A stretch of DNA of 64,000 nucleotides, taken from assembly GCA_964493785.1 (NCBI GenBank), contig CAZBPM010000022.1, positions 19,189 through 83,188 of the forward strand. Direction: 5' to 3'. Origin of the DNA: Hyphomicrobium_A sp964493785. GTDB taxonomy: Bacteria; Pseudomonadota; Alphaproteobacteria; Rhizobiales; Hyphomicrobiaceae. Shown here in pieces: positions 8,357 through 19,080 of the stretch (the stretch's first letter is position 1; every line of letters begins with the position of its first letter). Position numbers and translations under genes: made by a program. The notes under the pieces were generated by a model, which worked only from the letters and a program-made list of their open reading frames with translations, searched no databases and was not told where the DNA came from.

Positions 8357-10213
8357 TCAAGCCTTGGCGTCGGCGGCCTCGAGCTCGTCGATCATGCCTT
8401 CAATCACCTTCAGGCCCTTGTTCCAGAATTCCGGCTGGGAAGCATCGAGGCCGAACGGTGCCAACAGTTCGGTATGGTGCTTGGAGCCGCCGGCTTTGAG
8501 CATATCGAAATACTTGCCGACGAAACCGGGGTGGGCCTCCTGGTAGAGGCCGTAGAGCGAGTTCACCAGGCAGTCGCCGAACGCGTACGCGTAGACGTAG
8601 AACGGCGAGTGGATGAAGTGCGGGATGTAGGCCCAGAACACTTCGTATCCAGGCTTCAGCTCGATTGCCGGCCCGAGGCTCTCTGCCTGCACTTCGGTCC
8701 AGAGCGCGCCGATCTGATCTGGTGTCAGCTCGCCCTGGCGGCGGGCCTCGTGCAGCTTGCGCTCGAACGTATAGAACGCGATCTGGCGTACGACGGTGTT
8801 GAGCATATCCTCGACCTTGCCGGCGATCAGCGCCTTCTTCTCGCGCGGGTCGGTCGTCTGCTTGAGCATGGCCTTGAAGGTGAGCATCTCGCCGAACACC
8901 GATGCGGTCTCGGCAAGCGTCAGTGGCGTCGATGCGAGGAGCGCGCCTTGCGGGCGTGCGAGCATCTGGTGGACGCCGTGGCCAAGCTCGTGGGCGAGGG
9001 TCATGACGTCGCGCGGTTTGCCGAGGTAGTTCAGCAGCACATAGGGATGCACGGAGGGCACCGTTGCCGCCGCGAAAGCGCCGGGCGCCTTTCCGGGGCG
9101 GGCGGGCGCGTCGATCCAGCTCTTGTCGAAGAACTCGCCTGCAACGTCGGCCATCTGCGGCGCGAAGTCGTTGTAGGCGCTGAGCACCAGACTCTGGGCT
9201 TCGGACCAGGCGAAAGTCCGTTCGGGGCGCTCAGGGAGCGGCGCGTTGCGATCCCAATGGGCGAGCCGATCCTGGCCGAGCCATTTCGCCTTCATGGCGT
9301 AGTAGCGATGCGACAGGCGCGGATAGGCGGCACGCACGCTGGAGACGAGCGCTTCCACCACTTCGCCCTCGACCTGATTGGCGAGATGGCGGCTGTCGGC
9401 GACATCCTTGAAGCCGCGCCAGCGGTCGGAGATTTCCTTGTTCTTGGCGAGCGTGTTGGTGATCAGCGTGAAGAGGCGGATGTTGTCCTTGAACACCTTT
9501 GAAAGGGCTTCAGCGCCGGCCTGCCGCTTGGCGCCGTCGGGGCTGGAGAGCATGTTCAAGGTCAGCTCAAGCGGCAGCGGCTCTGGCTCGCCGGCAACGG
9601 GGAAGCGCAACGCAGCCATGGTCTCGTTGAACAGGCGATTGAAGGCGCCGCTCGATGTCTGGCTCTTCTCGTGGAACAGGCGCTCGAGCTTCTCCTCGAG
9701 CTGGTAGGGCTTCTCCTTGCGGACGCTTTCGATCCACGGCTTGTAGTGTGCGAGCTTCTCGTCGCGGAGGGCGGCGTCAAGAACGGCATCGTCGATCTGG
9801 TTGAGCTCAAGCTCGAAGAAGATGATGTCGGTGGAGATGGCGGTGAGCTGTTCGGCGATATCGCCATAGAACTTCGCGCGCTCGGGATCAGACTGGTTGC
9901 CGGCATAGTGAAGGCCGGCGAACGAGCCGAGGCGGCCGGTCAGCTCCACGAACTGCTCGAACTCGGCGATCGCCTGCGCAAGAGCGGCGCCGTTCTGGGC
10001 CACGGCGGTCAGTTTGCCGTGGTACTTCTCCTTGAGGCGCTTTGCCTCCTCGGCGGCCTTCTTGAGGTCGCGAGCGATCTCCGGCGCCGTCGGCGAGGGG
10101 TAAAGATCGGCGAGATTCCACTCCGGCATCGGGCCGAGCGCGGCTGCCGACTTTGCCGCAGCACCATCCGGTGCGTTGAATTCAGCTCCGAGTGCGTCAG
10201 CGCTAAGTCTCAT
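8357..10213 (-). CDS. pepF: Oligoendopeptidase F (M3B metallopeptidase)
   Basis: This peptidase of about 618 residues has the zinc motif HELGH (residues 408-412 from the chosen start) inside LAHELGHGVHQ, and the downstream ETASVFGEML segment that supplies the third ligand. An N-terminal helical M3 lid precedes it. The enzyme cleaves short peptides in the cytoplasm. The frame is open up to an ATG at 10282. I chose the second of two adjacent ATGs, at 10213, because GGAG sits 6 bases before it; the longer form would add 23 residues without a clear ribosome binding site. The gene is divergent from the sigma-54 response regulator. Confidence 0.93.
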   Translation of the reverse strand: MRLSADALGAEFNAPDGAAAKSAAALGPMPEWNLADLYPSPTAPEIARDLKKAAEEAKRLKEKYHGKLTAVAQNGAALAQAIAEFEQFVELTGRLGSFAGLHYAGNQSDPERAKFYGDIAEQLTAISTDIIFFELELNQIDDAVLDAALRDEKLAHYKPWIESVRKEKPYQLEEKLERLFHEKSQTSSGAFNRLFNETMAALRFPVAGEPEPLPLELTLNMLSSPDGAKRQAGAEALSKVFKDNIRLFTLITNTLAKNKEISDRWRGFKDVADSRHLANQVEGEVVEALVSSVRAAYPRLSHRYYAMKAKWLGQDRLAHWDRNAPLPERPERTFAWSEAQSLVLSAYNDFAPQMADVAGEFFDKSWIDAPARPGKAPGAFAAATVPSVHPYVLLNYLGKPRDVMTLAHELGHGVHQMLARPQGALLASTPLTLAETASVFGEMLTFKAMLKQTTDPREKKALIAGKVEDMLNTVVRQIAFYTFERKLHEARRQGELTPDQIGALWTEVQAESLGPAIELKPGYEVFWAYIPHFIHSPFYVYAYAFGDCLVNSLYGLYQEAHPGFVGKYFDMLKAGGSKHHTELLAPFGLDASQPEFWNKGLKVIEGMIDELEAADAKA

Positions 10214-10471
10214 CATTGGCTCCGGTATTTGAGTGATCGGGGGGCTTTGCATTGCCCCGTTGCGGGGCAGTGCGCGTGGCACGGATGACTCGTCGTGCCC
10301 AAAAAAGGCTCAACCTGGGCTTTCTCGCAACAGCTTGTTTACCCTTGTTGGGCAGTCTTGCCTTTGTTGAGTGAGCCGCCGGTGGCCGAGTGTCCAGACT
10401 TGAAGCAATTCGAGGCCTGAGCAGTCGTCGAGCGACCGGGGCAATCCGTTTAGGTCGAGTTCGAGTGCCTC

Positions 10472-11977
<1,506 letters not shown>

Positions 11978-12010
11978 CCGGTAGGGCACAGGGCTCCTGG
12001 CTTGTGAGAC

Positions 12011-12056
12011 GCGCCGCGCCGCCCCTTGAAAAAGGGTGGTGCGGCGCTGTCGTTTT
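12011..12056 (+). terminator. Rho-independent terminator between convergent genes
   Basis: A GCGCCGC...GCGGCGC stem, with an inner CCCCTT/AAGGG stem and a GAAA loop, is followed by TGTCGTTTT. It lies 34 bases after the response regulator and could also stop the converging SnoaL-like gene. Confidence 0.75.
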
Positions 12057-12095
12057 CAGGGGAGCCCGCGCGAGAATTGCGTGGCTCCAGAAAAG

Positions 12096-12497
12096 CTAGG
12101 TGATGACGCCGAGCTGCTTGAACAGGGTGTAGACGTCGAGCACATCCCAATGTTCGGCAAGCTTGCCGTCCTGGACGCGGAATATGTCGACGGCATCGAA
12201 CTTATAAGCTTTGCCGGTGGCGGGAATGCCGAGCCAGTCACCCTGCTGTGTCCCTGAATAGGTTCCGTAGACCCAAACCTTGTCGCCTTCGGACACGATC
12301 TGCTTCAGGTCGAACTTGAAGTCCGGAGACGCCTTGAACCAGGCCTCGAAGAAGTCCTTGAAGCCTTCGCTTCCCTGCCCAACGAGCGGATTGTGCTGGA
12401 TGTAGTCCTCTCGCATCAGGCCCGGGAGGGCTGTGAAATCCTTCTCATGAAAAATCTTGGCGCCAAACTGCGCCAATAGCGCCTTAGGGTCCGACAT
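12096..12497 (-). CDS. SnoaL-like polyketide cyclase family protein
   Basis: This 133-residue protein has an NTF2-like/SnoaL fold pattern. Recognisable pieces are REDYIQHNPLVGQGSEG, FKDFFEAWF, and a C-terminal FRVQDGKLAEHWDVLD, a phrase seen widely in ester-cyclase-type family members. The start has a perfect AGGAGG six bases upstream. Family members include polyketide cyclases, but most bacterial copies are uncharacterised small-molecule binding or hydrolytic proteins. It is divergent from an HxlR regulator with a palindrome between them, so that regulator probably controls it. The substrate is unknown. Confidence 0.88.
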   Translation of the reverse strand: MSDPKALLAQFGAKIFHEKDFTALPGLMREDYIQHNPLVGQGSEGFKDFFEAWFKASPDFKFDLKQIVSEGDKVWVYGTYSGTQQGDWLGIPATGKAYKFDAVDIFRVQDGKLAEHWDVLDVYTLFKQLGVIT

Positions 12498-12585
12498 CTG
12501 TACCTCCTGTGCTGCTCTGTAGATCGCGATGAGGGAGATCTAGGCACACAGGTTTCCATTGTATAGAAGGCACTTAAATGATATC

Positions 12586-12606
12586 TAGGTACCTATTGGT
12601 AACCTA
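12586..12606. promoter_or_regulatory. Candidate HxlR operator in divergent promoter region
   Basis: A perfect 10-bp palindrome TAGGTACCTA (12586-12595) is directly followed by TTGGTAACCTA, a related half site, ending at the HxlR start codon. It lies between the divergent HxlR and SnoaL-like genes, the usual place for autoregulated binding. Assignment to HxlR is inference. Confidence 0.4.
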
Positions 12607-12980
12607 TGACGGTGCTGCAAATGAAGTGGAACCCCTACGCTGCCAAGTGCCCGACACGTCAATTGCTCGATCGCATCTCGGACAAATGGGTGGTGCTCGT
12701 GCTCGCACTGCTCGACGACGGGCCAAAACGCTTCAGTGTGCTGAAGCGCGAGATCGACGGCATATCTCAAAAGATGTTGTCGCAAACGCTACGGGCGCTG
12801 GAGCAGGACGGCTTCCTCACCCGCCGCGCTTTTCCAACCGTGCCCGTCACCGTCGAGTATGAGCTGACCGCGCTAGGTCGATCGCTCAACGTCGCGATGA
12901 ATCCAATCGTCGAATGGGCCGTCGCCAATATGAGCCGCGTGCTGAAGGCGCGCGAGAAATTTGAGATCAGACCGCAGTAG
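12606..12980 (+). CDS. HxlR-family winged-helix transcriptional regulator
   Basis: This 124-residue protein is a typical HxlR/MarR-like regulator. It has a near-N-terminal cysteine (C15 in AAKCPTRQLLDRISDKWV), the ALLDDGPKRFSVLKREIDGISQKMLSQTLRALEQDGF helix-turn-helix core, and the wing YELTALGRSL. The N-terminal Cys is the redox/electrophile-sensing residue in some family members such as YodB and HypR; sensing here is inference. It is divergent from the SnoaL-like gene. Another HxlR gene at 54.6 kb is a separate paralogue paired with an azoreductase. Confidence 0.93.
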   Translation: MTVLQMKWNPYAAKCPTRQLLDRISDKWVVLVLALLDDGPKRFSVLKREIDGISQKMLSQTLRALEQDGFLTRRAFPTVPVTVEYELTALGRSLNVAMNPIVEWAVANMSRVLKAREKFEIRPQ

Positions 12981-13538
12981 TGCGGCTTTCCGGCGCGAGG
13001 GGAAACCTCGGCGGCGCGCGCTACTTTCGCGGCGCTTATCCCCGTCGCCACAGTCCCACATAGACTTCCCGCAGCCCATTTCGACGGCCGGAGGTGCAGA
13101 CGTGCGCTGGCGGATTGCACTGAGATGGGCCGGCAGATCAGCGCCGGACCCATAAGCTGGTCCGTGACCTCACTGTCGCCGACGCGAAAATGTCGGTGGG
13201 CCCCGGGCAGGGATGCGATCCGGGGGTGACGGTCGGTCAGCGTCTCTGTCGGGTGGGGCGGCGATGGCCGCATCCAACAAACAAATTTGAGGGCCAGGAC
13301 CGCCCCGCTCTCCGTTTCGCAGAACCCGGGTGTCGAGCCGCGGGAGATCAATTGCGCGCCGTTTTGGTAAACCGCTTCCACGAGCGAACGGGGCGTCAAT
13401 ATGACAGCCCGGTGTCGTCGCAATTGCGCAACAGTGGTCGAGCAGGTTGGCCCGTCGATGTCTTGGGCGGGTCGTCGCCTGTGGCAGGCATGCGTCCCGT
13501 CGGATAGCGTGCGCGCGGGACCGGTGGGAGTATTGCGT
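12981..13538. other. Gap of about 560 bases with no supported gene
   Basis: Open frames exist on both strands, but their compositions (arginine, proline and cysteine-rich) look like shadows of GC-rich DNA. I see no tRNA, no convincing hairpin-plus-T terminator and no recognisable motif. It presumably holds the promoter and a long leader of the L,D-transpeptidase gene. Confidence 0.4.
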
Positions 13539-15350
13539 ATGGTTCGGTTGCGTCCTTTGGCTCTCGGCATGGCCGTGAGCGTCGTGTTCGCTGTGGCAGG
13601 CAACGCTCAGGAGAGTGGCGCCAAGCGCCTCGCGGCGACGGAGCCGATGCCGGCGACTGCCCCCGCCGTTGCGCCGGCGCCTGCGCCGCAAGATCCCATC
13701 GGAGCCGCGCTGCAGCAGAAGCTGGCGATCAATGTTCGCGCCGACGACGGCCAATCGCAGGATCGCGCTGCGGCAGCCGCCTATTATGCCGTGCAGGCGT
13801 ATGCACCGTTGTGGGTCGGCAAGGCCGGCTTCAATGACAAGGCTCGCGCGCTGATCGCGGAGCTTGGCAAGGCCAACGAATGGGGGCTCGATGCCGCGGA
13901 CTTCCCGGTGCCCGTTCTTGCGGTGCCTGCGAACGGTGGCGAGATCGCTCCGGCCGCGTTGGCGGATGGCGAACTCAGCCTGACGCTGACGGCGATGAAG
14001 TACGCGCGCTTCGCGCGTGGTGGTCGCATCATCGATCCGTCGATGCAGCTATCGTCGTACCTCGATCGCAAGCCGCAGCTGATCGAGCCCAAGACCGTGA
14101 TCGAGAAGCTTGCGAGCGCGAGCGATGCCGGCACTTATCTGCGTGGTCTCAATCCCCAGCATCCCGGCTTCCAGAAGCTGCGTCTGAAATATCTCGAGAT
14201 GCTGCAGGCGAAAGCGGCTGAGGACGTCGTCCGGCTGCCGAATGGCGGAGTGCTGAGCCCCGGCAAGTCCGACCCGCAGGTGGCGCTGCTGCGCAAGCGG
14301 CTCAAGGCTCCGCTGCCGGCAGCCGTAGACGGCCGGCCCGTCGATGAGAACTTCTATGACGAGCAGCTGAGAGCGGCGGTCATCGCATTCCAGAAGGAAG
14401 CCGGTACCCGGCCAGACGGCTACGTCGGCAACGCGACGCGTGCTCTGCTGAACGACGTCGAGACGCTGAGCCCCGCCAAGCTCGTCGCCAATATGGAAGA
14501 GTGGCGGTGGATGCCCGAAGACCTCGGCAACCTCTACGTCATCGTCAACATCCCCGAATTCACGATGCGCATCGTCAAGGACGGTGCCGTCATCCATACC
14601 GAGCGGGTGATTACCGGTCTGCCCTCGAAGCAGACGCCGGTGTTCTCGGAGATCATGACGTCGATCGCGTTCCAGCCGCGCTGGAACGTGCCGGATTCGA
14701 TCAAGGTCGGCGAACTCTATCCGAGCCTGGCGCGTGGAGGCACGTACTTCAGCCGGCAGGGGCTGCGCATCTCGAAGAACGGCCGCGACGTCGATCCCGA
14801 CAGCATCGACTGGGGCTACACTGATATCCGGGCCTATGACGTTTATCAGCCGCCGGGCGCCGGCAATGTGCTGGGCGAACTGAAATTCAACTTCCGCAAC
14901 AAGCATCTCGTCTACATGCACGACACCAATGCGCGCGGCCTCTTCGAGGAAACGAGCCGGCCGTTCAGCCATGGCTGCGTGCGCGTGCGCAATCCGCGGC
15001 GCATGGCCGAGATCCTGCTCGGCGAGGACAAGGGCTGGGACGGCGCCAAGATCGCCGATCTGATCACGCGGGGGCCATCGAACAACGAGGTGCCGATCGA
15101 TAAGCGGATCGACGTGCACATGACCTACTTCACTGCCTGGGTCGACGATGCGGGTGAGCTGCAGACCGCACGCGACGTCTACGGTCACGAGCAGCGGATC
15201 GCGCTGGCGCTCGAGGGCCGCTGGTCGCAAATCGCCAAGGGGCCGAACCACCTTGCACCGGTGAAGGCGCCCGAGGCGGTGTCGTACGCAGGTGGAAACC
15301 CGTTCAAGAGCGTCGGCGATTTCATCAACCAGGCGCTGGGCGGTTTCTAA
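13539..15350 (+). CDS. Periplasmic L,D-transpeptidase (YcbB/LdtD-like)
   Basis: The protein has 603 residues if started at the ATG at 13539, which has GGTGGGAG upstream and yields a clean signal peptide (MVRLRPLALGMAVSVVFAVAGNAQ). The frame stays open back to 13401, but the extra 46 residues are not signal-like. The order is signal peptide, an LdtD-type N-terminal domain, a peptidoglycan-binding helical segment (AVIAFQKEAGTRPDGYVG), then the YkuD domain with the catalytic motif HGCVRV (His478, Cys480). It would make 3-3 cross-links in the murein and is insensitive to most penicillins. The DUF882 enzyme follows on the same strand. Confidence 0.93.
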   Translation: MVRLRPLALGMAVSVVFAVAGNAQESGAKRLAATEPMPATAPAVAPAPAPQDPIGAALQQKLAINVRADDGQSQDRAAAAAYYAVQAYAPLWVGKAGFNDKARALIAELGKANEWGLDAADFPVPVLAVPANGGEIAPAALADGELSLTLTAMKYARFARGGRIIDPSMQLSSYLDRKPQLIEPKTVIEKLASASDAGTYLRGLNPQHPGFQKLRLKYLEMLQAKAAEDVVRLPNGGVLSPGKSDPQVALLRKRLKAPLPAAVDGRPVDENFYDEQLRAAVIAFQKEAGTRPDGYVGNATRALLNDVETLSPAKLVANMEEWRWMPEDLGNLYVIVNIPEFTMRIVKDGAVIHTERVITGLPSKQTPVFSEIMTSIAFQPRWNVPDSIKVGELYPSLARGGTYFSRQGLRISKNGRDVDPDSIDWGYTDIRAYDVYQPPGAGNVLGELKFNFRNKHLVYMHDTNARGLFEETSRPFSHGCVRVRNPRRMAEILLGEDKGWDGAKIADLITRGPSNNEVPIDKRIDVHMTYFTAWVDDAGELQTARDVYGHEQRIALALEGRWSQIAKGPNHLAPVKAPEAVSYAGGNPFKSVGDFINQALGGF

Positions 15351-15505
15351 AACTCGACCGATTCAGTTAGTCACAACAGCGAGTTAAGTGCATCATCCGT
15401 TGCCACCGTATTGCCTCATGAGGGCCTATTTGAGCCCCCATTGAGCCCTTAGGAAGCAGAGTTACCGTTCATTAATGGTTGGCGGTTAACCCTGAGGGAA
15501 CGTGA

Positions 15506-17065
15506 ATGCCGGTCGCAAACCGGCGCCCCGCTTGGCGCACAGCGCTCGGGTCGCCACGACCGGTCAGGACACGGGGTGGCACGTTGGTATCGCGTAAAAA
15601 GGCTATCCTCGGCGCACTGACCGCCGCAATACTGGGCATGAGCGCAGGCTCGCCCCATGTCGTCGCTGCCTTCGGCGCGACGCGCACGATTTCATTTTTT
15701 CACATCCACACGAAAGAGACGCTGTCCATCACCTACAAGAAGGATGGCAAGTACGATCCTGCGGCGATGAAGAAGATCGACTGGATCATGCGCGACTGGC
15801 GGCAGAACAAGGCCGTCACGATGGACCCCAAGACCATCGACCTGCTGTGGGAGATGCACACGGAGCTCGGCAGCAAGGAGCCGATCCACATCATCTGCGG
15901 TCATCGCTCGGAAGCAACCAACGACATGCTTCGCCGGACGCGCGGGGGACAAGCGAAGAAGAGCAAGCACATGACGGGGCAGGCGGTCGACGCCATGTTC
16001 CCGGACGTGCCGCTGAAGCAGCTGCGCTGGTCGGCGACGATCAGGCAGGTGGGCGGCATCGGCTATTATCCGACCTCGGGCGTGCCGTTCGTCCATGTGG
16101 ACACCGGCCCCGTTCGCGCCTGGCCGCGCCTGCCGCGGCAGGAGCTGGCGATGCTATTTCCCAATGGGCGGACGCAGCACAGCCCTGCCGACGGAGGCTC
16201 GCTGTCCCAGGACGACGTGCGCCGTGCGCGGCAGAACTCGTCGTTGACGTCGCAGATGGCTTCGTTCTTCGAGCGCCGCAGCCATCCGCGGAGCGAAGAA
16301 GAAATCATGATGGCCGAGGCTGGCATCGCCGCGCCGACGCCCGTGCTGAAGGCGGCGCCGTCACCGGTGTCGCGTCCGGCTCCGGTCGTGCAGCCTGAGG
16401 TTCGGGTTGCTGCCTTGGAGCCAGTGACTGACGCGGTACAGATCGTCGTGCCCGCGCCGAAACTCGCGCAGCGAGTCGCAATGCGGCCGCCGTCCGAAGC
16501 TGAGCGCGGCCGGCTCAATCACCTGGTGACGCTCGCATCACTCGACCCGACAGATGTGCTGACGCGCCCGCGGGCTCCGGCAGAGGCCGAGCGGCGGCGG
16601 CTGGACGCCTTGATATCGACCGCAGCGATAGAGGAGCCGGCTCCCTCCGAGCGGCCTGCTCCCGTCGTAGAAGCGCGCGTCGCACCTCTTGATGAAAATG
16701 CGGCTCCGAGGCCACGGGGCGCCGATGCCAGCTGGGTACCTGCTCCCGAGTTCGACGACGATCATCCCGAGGAGCTTTCGTATCGTCCATTCCCGGTGGC
16801 GCCGCTGCTCACGCAGTCGGAGTCGGCGGATGATGCGGCGCTGGCGAAGATCACGCATCCGGACCTGATGCGGACGCTGGATCTGCTCGATGAAAAGGAA
16901 ATCGTGCTGCCCATGCGACTGAGGCCAGGCGAGCAGATCGCGCATGTCGGCTGGGCGCAGCAGTTTCACGGCAACGCGGTCGACTTCTCGGCTCAGCACA
17001 ACGACGATTCGGCGCGGGTGGCGTCGGGTCTGATGTCGCGGCCGGTCAGGACGACGGCGCGTTGA
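15506..17065 (+). CDS. DUF882 / M15-like murein peptidase with long C-terminal tail
   Basis: In this 519-residue protein, residues 61-205 form a DUF882 (YcbK-like) domain related to D-Ala-D-Ala carboxypeptidases. Zinc ligands are visible as H155-x6-D162 and H197 (FVHVDTG), and GHRS at 132-135 is also family-typical. The export signal lies at about 29-54 (SRKKAILGALTAAILGMSAG), with a basic pair that could be a variant Tat signal. The remaining 300 residues are alanine/proline-rich and probably disordered. The start at 15506 is supported by GAGGGA 6 bases upstream. It follows the L,D-transpeptidase gene. Its last 20 bases overlap the end of oxyR, which comes from the other side. Confidence 0.88.
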   Translation: MPVANRRPAWRTALGSPRPVRTRGGTLVSRKKAILGALTAAILGMSAGSPHVVAAFGATRTISFFHIHTKETLSITYKKDGKYDPAAMKKIDWIMRDWRQNKAVTMDPKTIDLLWEMHTELGSKEPIHIICGHRSEATNDMLRRTRGGQAKKSKHMTGQAVDAMFPDVPLKQLRWSATIRQVGGIGYYPTSGVPFVHVDTGPVRAWPRLPRQELAMLFPNGRTQHSPADGGSLSQDDVRRARQNSSLTSQMASFFERRSHPRSEEEIMMAEAGIAAPTPVLKAAPSPVSRPAPVVQPEVRVAALEPVTDAVQIVVPAPKLAQRVAMRPPSEAERGRLNHLVTLASLDPTDVLTRPRAPAEAERRRLDALISTAAIEEPAPSERPAPVVEARVAPLDENAAPRPRGADASWVPAPEFDDDHPEELSYRPFPVAPLLTQSESADDAALAKITHPDLMRTLDLLDEKEIVLPMRLRPGEQIAHVGWAQQFHGNAVDFSAQHNDDSARVASGLMSRPVRTTAR

Positions 17066-18008
17066 GCGTGCGAGCGGTGCGCCCCTTGCTGCGCCCCGGC
17101 GGTACGCATCCTTGGGTCCACGCGAGCTTGATCAGCCTGCCCAGTTCCTGAAAGTCGGCGGCGCGGGGAGACGTCGTGCGCCAGGCGAGCCCGACGGTCC
17201 TGAAGGGCTCGGGGTCGACGAAGCGGGTAATGCCGATATCGCGGCCGCGCTCTTCGACGTTGAGGCACATCTCCGGCAGCAGCGTGATGCCGTAGCCCGC
17301 GGCGACCATCTCGATGATGGTCGATAGGCTGGACACTCCGAACGTGTTGACCGTCGAGACCTGTTGCAGGCTGCAATATGTGAGCGCCTGCTCGCGCAGG
17401 CAGTGGCCTTCTTCGAGAAGCAGCAGTCGCTCGTGCTCGAGCAGGTCCCTTGTAGCGCGCACACGGCTGGAGAGCTTGCGGGCTGCCGGTAGTGCGAGAA
17501 GGAAGCGGTCGTCGAACAGTGACAGCGTTTCGATCTCAGCCTGCACGATCGGTAGCGCGAGAAGGAGCACGTCGAGCTTGCCGTCGGACAATTCCTGCAG
17601 CAGCGGGATTGTCTGGGTCTCGCGGACGTGAAGCTCCAACTCGGGATAGCCTTCGCGCAGCAGGGGCAGCAGCGGCGGGAGCATGTACGGTGCGATGGAG
17701 GGTATAACGCCGAGCCGAAGCGAGCCTGACAGCACGTGCTGACAGTGCTGGGCGTACTCGACCATCTCGTGGACGTCGCCGAGGATGCGTGCGGCGCGGG
17801 CTGCGATCACGCGTCCCTTGTCGGACAGAAGCACGCCGGCGCGGGTGCGCTCCACCAAGGTCAGACCGAGCTGCTCTTCAAGCTCATGGATCTGCATCGA
17901 CAGAGCTGGCTGGGTGACGGAGCAGGATTCCGCGGCGCGACCGAAGTGCTGCTCGCGCGCCAGAGCGTCGAAATAACGGAGCTGCTTCAGGGTGACATGC
18001 GGGGGCAT
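17046..18008 (-). CDS. oxyR: LysR-type peroxide sensor OxyR
   Basis: This 320-residue LysR regulator has the N-terminal winged helix (TLKQLRYFDALAREQHFGRAAESCSVTQPALSMQIHE, about 6-42) and an effector domain. The key OxyR feature is the cysteine pair C203 and C212 in GHCLREQALTYC, with the same spacing as Cys199/Cys208 in E. coli. These form a disulfide on contact with hydrogen peroxide. It should activate catalase and peroxidase genes, none of which lies in this window. The upstream region contains a divergent hairpin array that might be a small RNA. Confidence 0.95.
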   Translation of the reverse strand: MPPHVTLKQLRYFDALAREQHFGRAAESCSVTQPALSMQIHELEEQLGLTLVERTRAGVLLSDKGRVIAARAARILGDVHEMVEYAQHCQHVLSGSLRLGVIPSIAPYMLPPLLPLLREGYPELELHVRETQTIPLLQELSDGKLDVLLLALPIVQAEIETLSLFDDRFLLALPAARKLSSRVRATRDLLEHERLLLLEEGHCLREQALTYCSLQQVSTVNTFGVSSLSTIIEMVAAGYGITLLPEMCLNVEERGRDIGITRFVDPEPFRTVGLAWRTTSPRAADFQELGRLIKLAWTQGCVPPGRSKGRTARTLNAPSS

Positions 18009-18049
18009 AAGAAACTCTGATCCAACACCGAATAATATACGATTAGAAC

Positions 18050-18204
18050 TGATCCAGGGACCTGTCTATATCGGTGTGGAGTTCGGTGGGCCGCACTTTG
18101 CGCTATGCACCGAAAAGTGAACCGGCCGGGAGAGGTTAAACGCCTTTCCCTTCAGCCGCGGGCGCCTCGGCCGAGCGCCGAATCGGGCCGAGGCGTCCTT
18201 CTTT
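18050..18204 (+). ncRNA. Possible small RNA divergent from oxyR
   Basis: No coding frame fits this interval. It holds a stem GGGAGAGG/CCTTTCCC (18128-18150) and then a 10-bp perfect stem CGCCTCGGCC/GGCCGAGGCG (18163-18195) followed by TCCTTCTTT, a good rho-independent terminator on the plus strand with no upstream gene to serve. E. coli places the OxyS RNA in the same divergent position beside oxyR. The 5' end given is a guess, and any functional parallel is inference. Confidence 0.3.
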
Positions 18205-18235
18205 GTCCCCGGTCCGCCTGTCGATGCAAAAGATG

Positions 18236-18260
18236 AAGGGGCCGGCTGAGCCGACCCCTT
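18236..18260 (-). terminator. Terminator after the EF-hand gene
   Basis: An AAGGGGCCGGC-TGA-GCCGACCCCTT stem is followed on the minus strand by CATCTTTT and on the plus strand by GATGCTTTTT, so it can work in both directions. It sits 28 bases after the EF-hand stop codon. Confidence 0.7.
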
Positions 18261-18287
18261 GATGCTTTTTCGCTCGGCTACTGGAGC

Positions 18288-18674
18288 TCAGTAGATCAGC
18301 TTCTGAAGCTCCTGACCGGCCGGAGAAGCCAGCTCGGCGGCGTCGATCGTGCCGTCGTTGTCAGGATTAGCGGCCTTGAACTTGGCTTCGATGACAGCAG
18401 CGTATTCCTTCTCATCGAGCGTGCCGTCGTTGTCCGGATCGGCGGCCTTGATGGCGGCCTCGTCGAGGATGCCCGTGAGCTCCTTGGCGTCGAGCGTGCC
18501 GTCGTTGTCGGGGTTCAGCTTGGCGAACTTCGCTTTGCCGCCCGCAAGAGCTTCGGCCATATCGATGGTGCCGTCATTGTCCGGATCGAGTGCCTTGAGC
18601 GCGTCCGGGCTGGCGTAGGCGGCCGTGGCGGCCACGAAAAGGGAGCAAGCAAGCAGCTTTGCCGCGAATTTCAT
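18288..18674 (-). CDS. Secreted protein with four EF-hand calcium loops
   Basis: This 128-residue protein has a signal peptide (about 1-21, MKFAAKLLACSLFVAATAAYA). The mature part is almost entirely four 12-residue EF loops at 30-41, 54-65, 79-90 and 103-114, each of the form (D/N)PDNDGT(I/L)D-x-x-E, with ligands at positions 1, 3, 5, 9 and 12. It probably binds calcium in the periplasm. The first residue alternates Asp/Asn between loops, suggesting a duplicated pair. AGGAGG precedes the start. A TTGACT box and a TACACT box lie upstream at 18791-18796 and 18770-18775 around a palindrome (GGAATAATTCC), a possible promoter-operator, though the spacing is short. It is the last host gene before the mobile element. 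Confidence 0.92.
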   Translation of the reverse strand: MKFAAKLLACSLFVAATAAYASPDALKALDPDNDGTIDMAEALAGGKAKFAKLNPDNDGTLDAKELTGILDEAAIKAADPDNDGTLDEKEYAAVIEAKFKAANPDNDGTIDAAELASPAGQELQKLIY

Positions 18675-19080
18675 TTCTGATCCTCCTCAGGGGGAACGGT
18701 TGGGTGGAACGGTCGAAGCAACCGCCCAATTAATCTTGTCACCCCTTGCACATCAGGAATGCGTGGCAAAGTGTATCGGGAATAATTCCTAGTCAAAATC
18801 GGGAATCGTTGACAACGCAACCCCGCGAACTCTTGAACGATTTGAGCCGAAGGTTCTTCCAATACTGACAATGACCTGCCGTTATCGGCGAACAGAAGCT
18901 GCGACGTTGCGGGTCCCACCGCTGGTGTCGGTGATGGGCATGTGGCTTGAGGTTGGGTCGTCATCGCGCAGCGGGCATATGCGCTGGTGGGCTCGGCTTA
19001 CCCGTGCGACTCAGGGCCAGACGAATCGCATGCGGCGACCATCACGGTACCGCTATCGACGCTTTGATGTCCGGATAAGG
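18675..19080. other. Intergenic stretch between EF-hand gene and element boundary
   Basis: Apart from the possible promoter described for the EF-hand gene, I see nothing recognisable in these roughly 400 bases. This is host DNA that originally lay downstream of the tRNA-Ala gene. Confidence 0.4.

Noticed and set aside
14049..15251. 400-codon minus frame opposite the L,D-transpeptidase
   Set aside because: Shadow; the plus strand has the catalytic HGCVRV motif and signal peptide.
18340..18590. Short repeats in the EF-hand gene as a repeat element
   Set aside because: They are codons of four homologous calcium loops in a clear reading frame.
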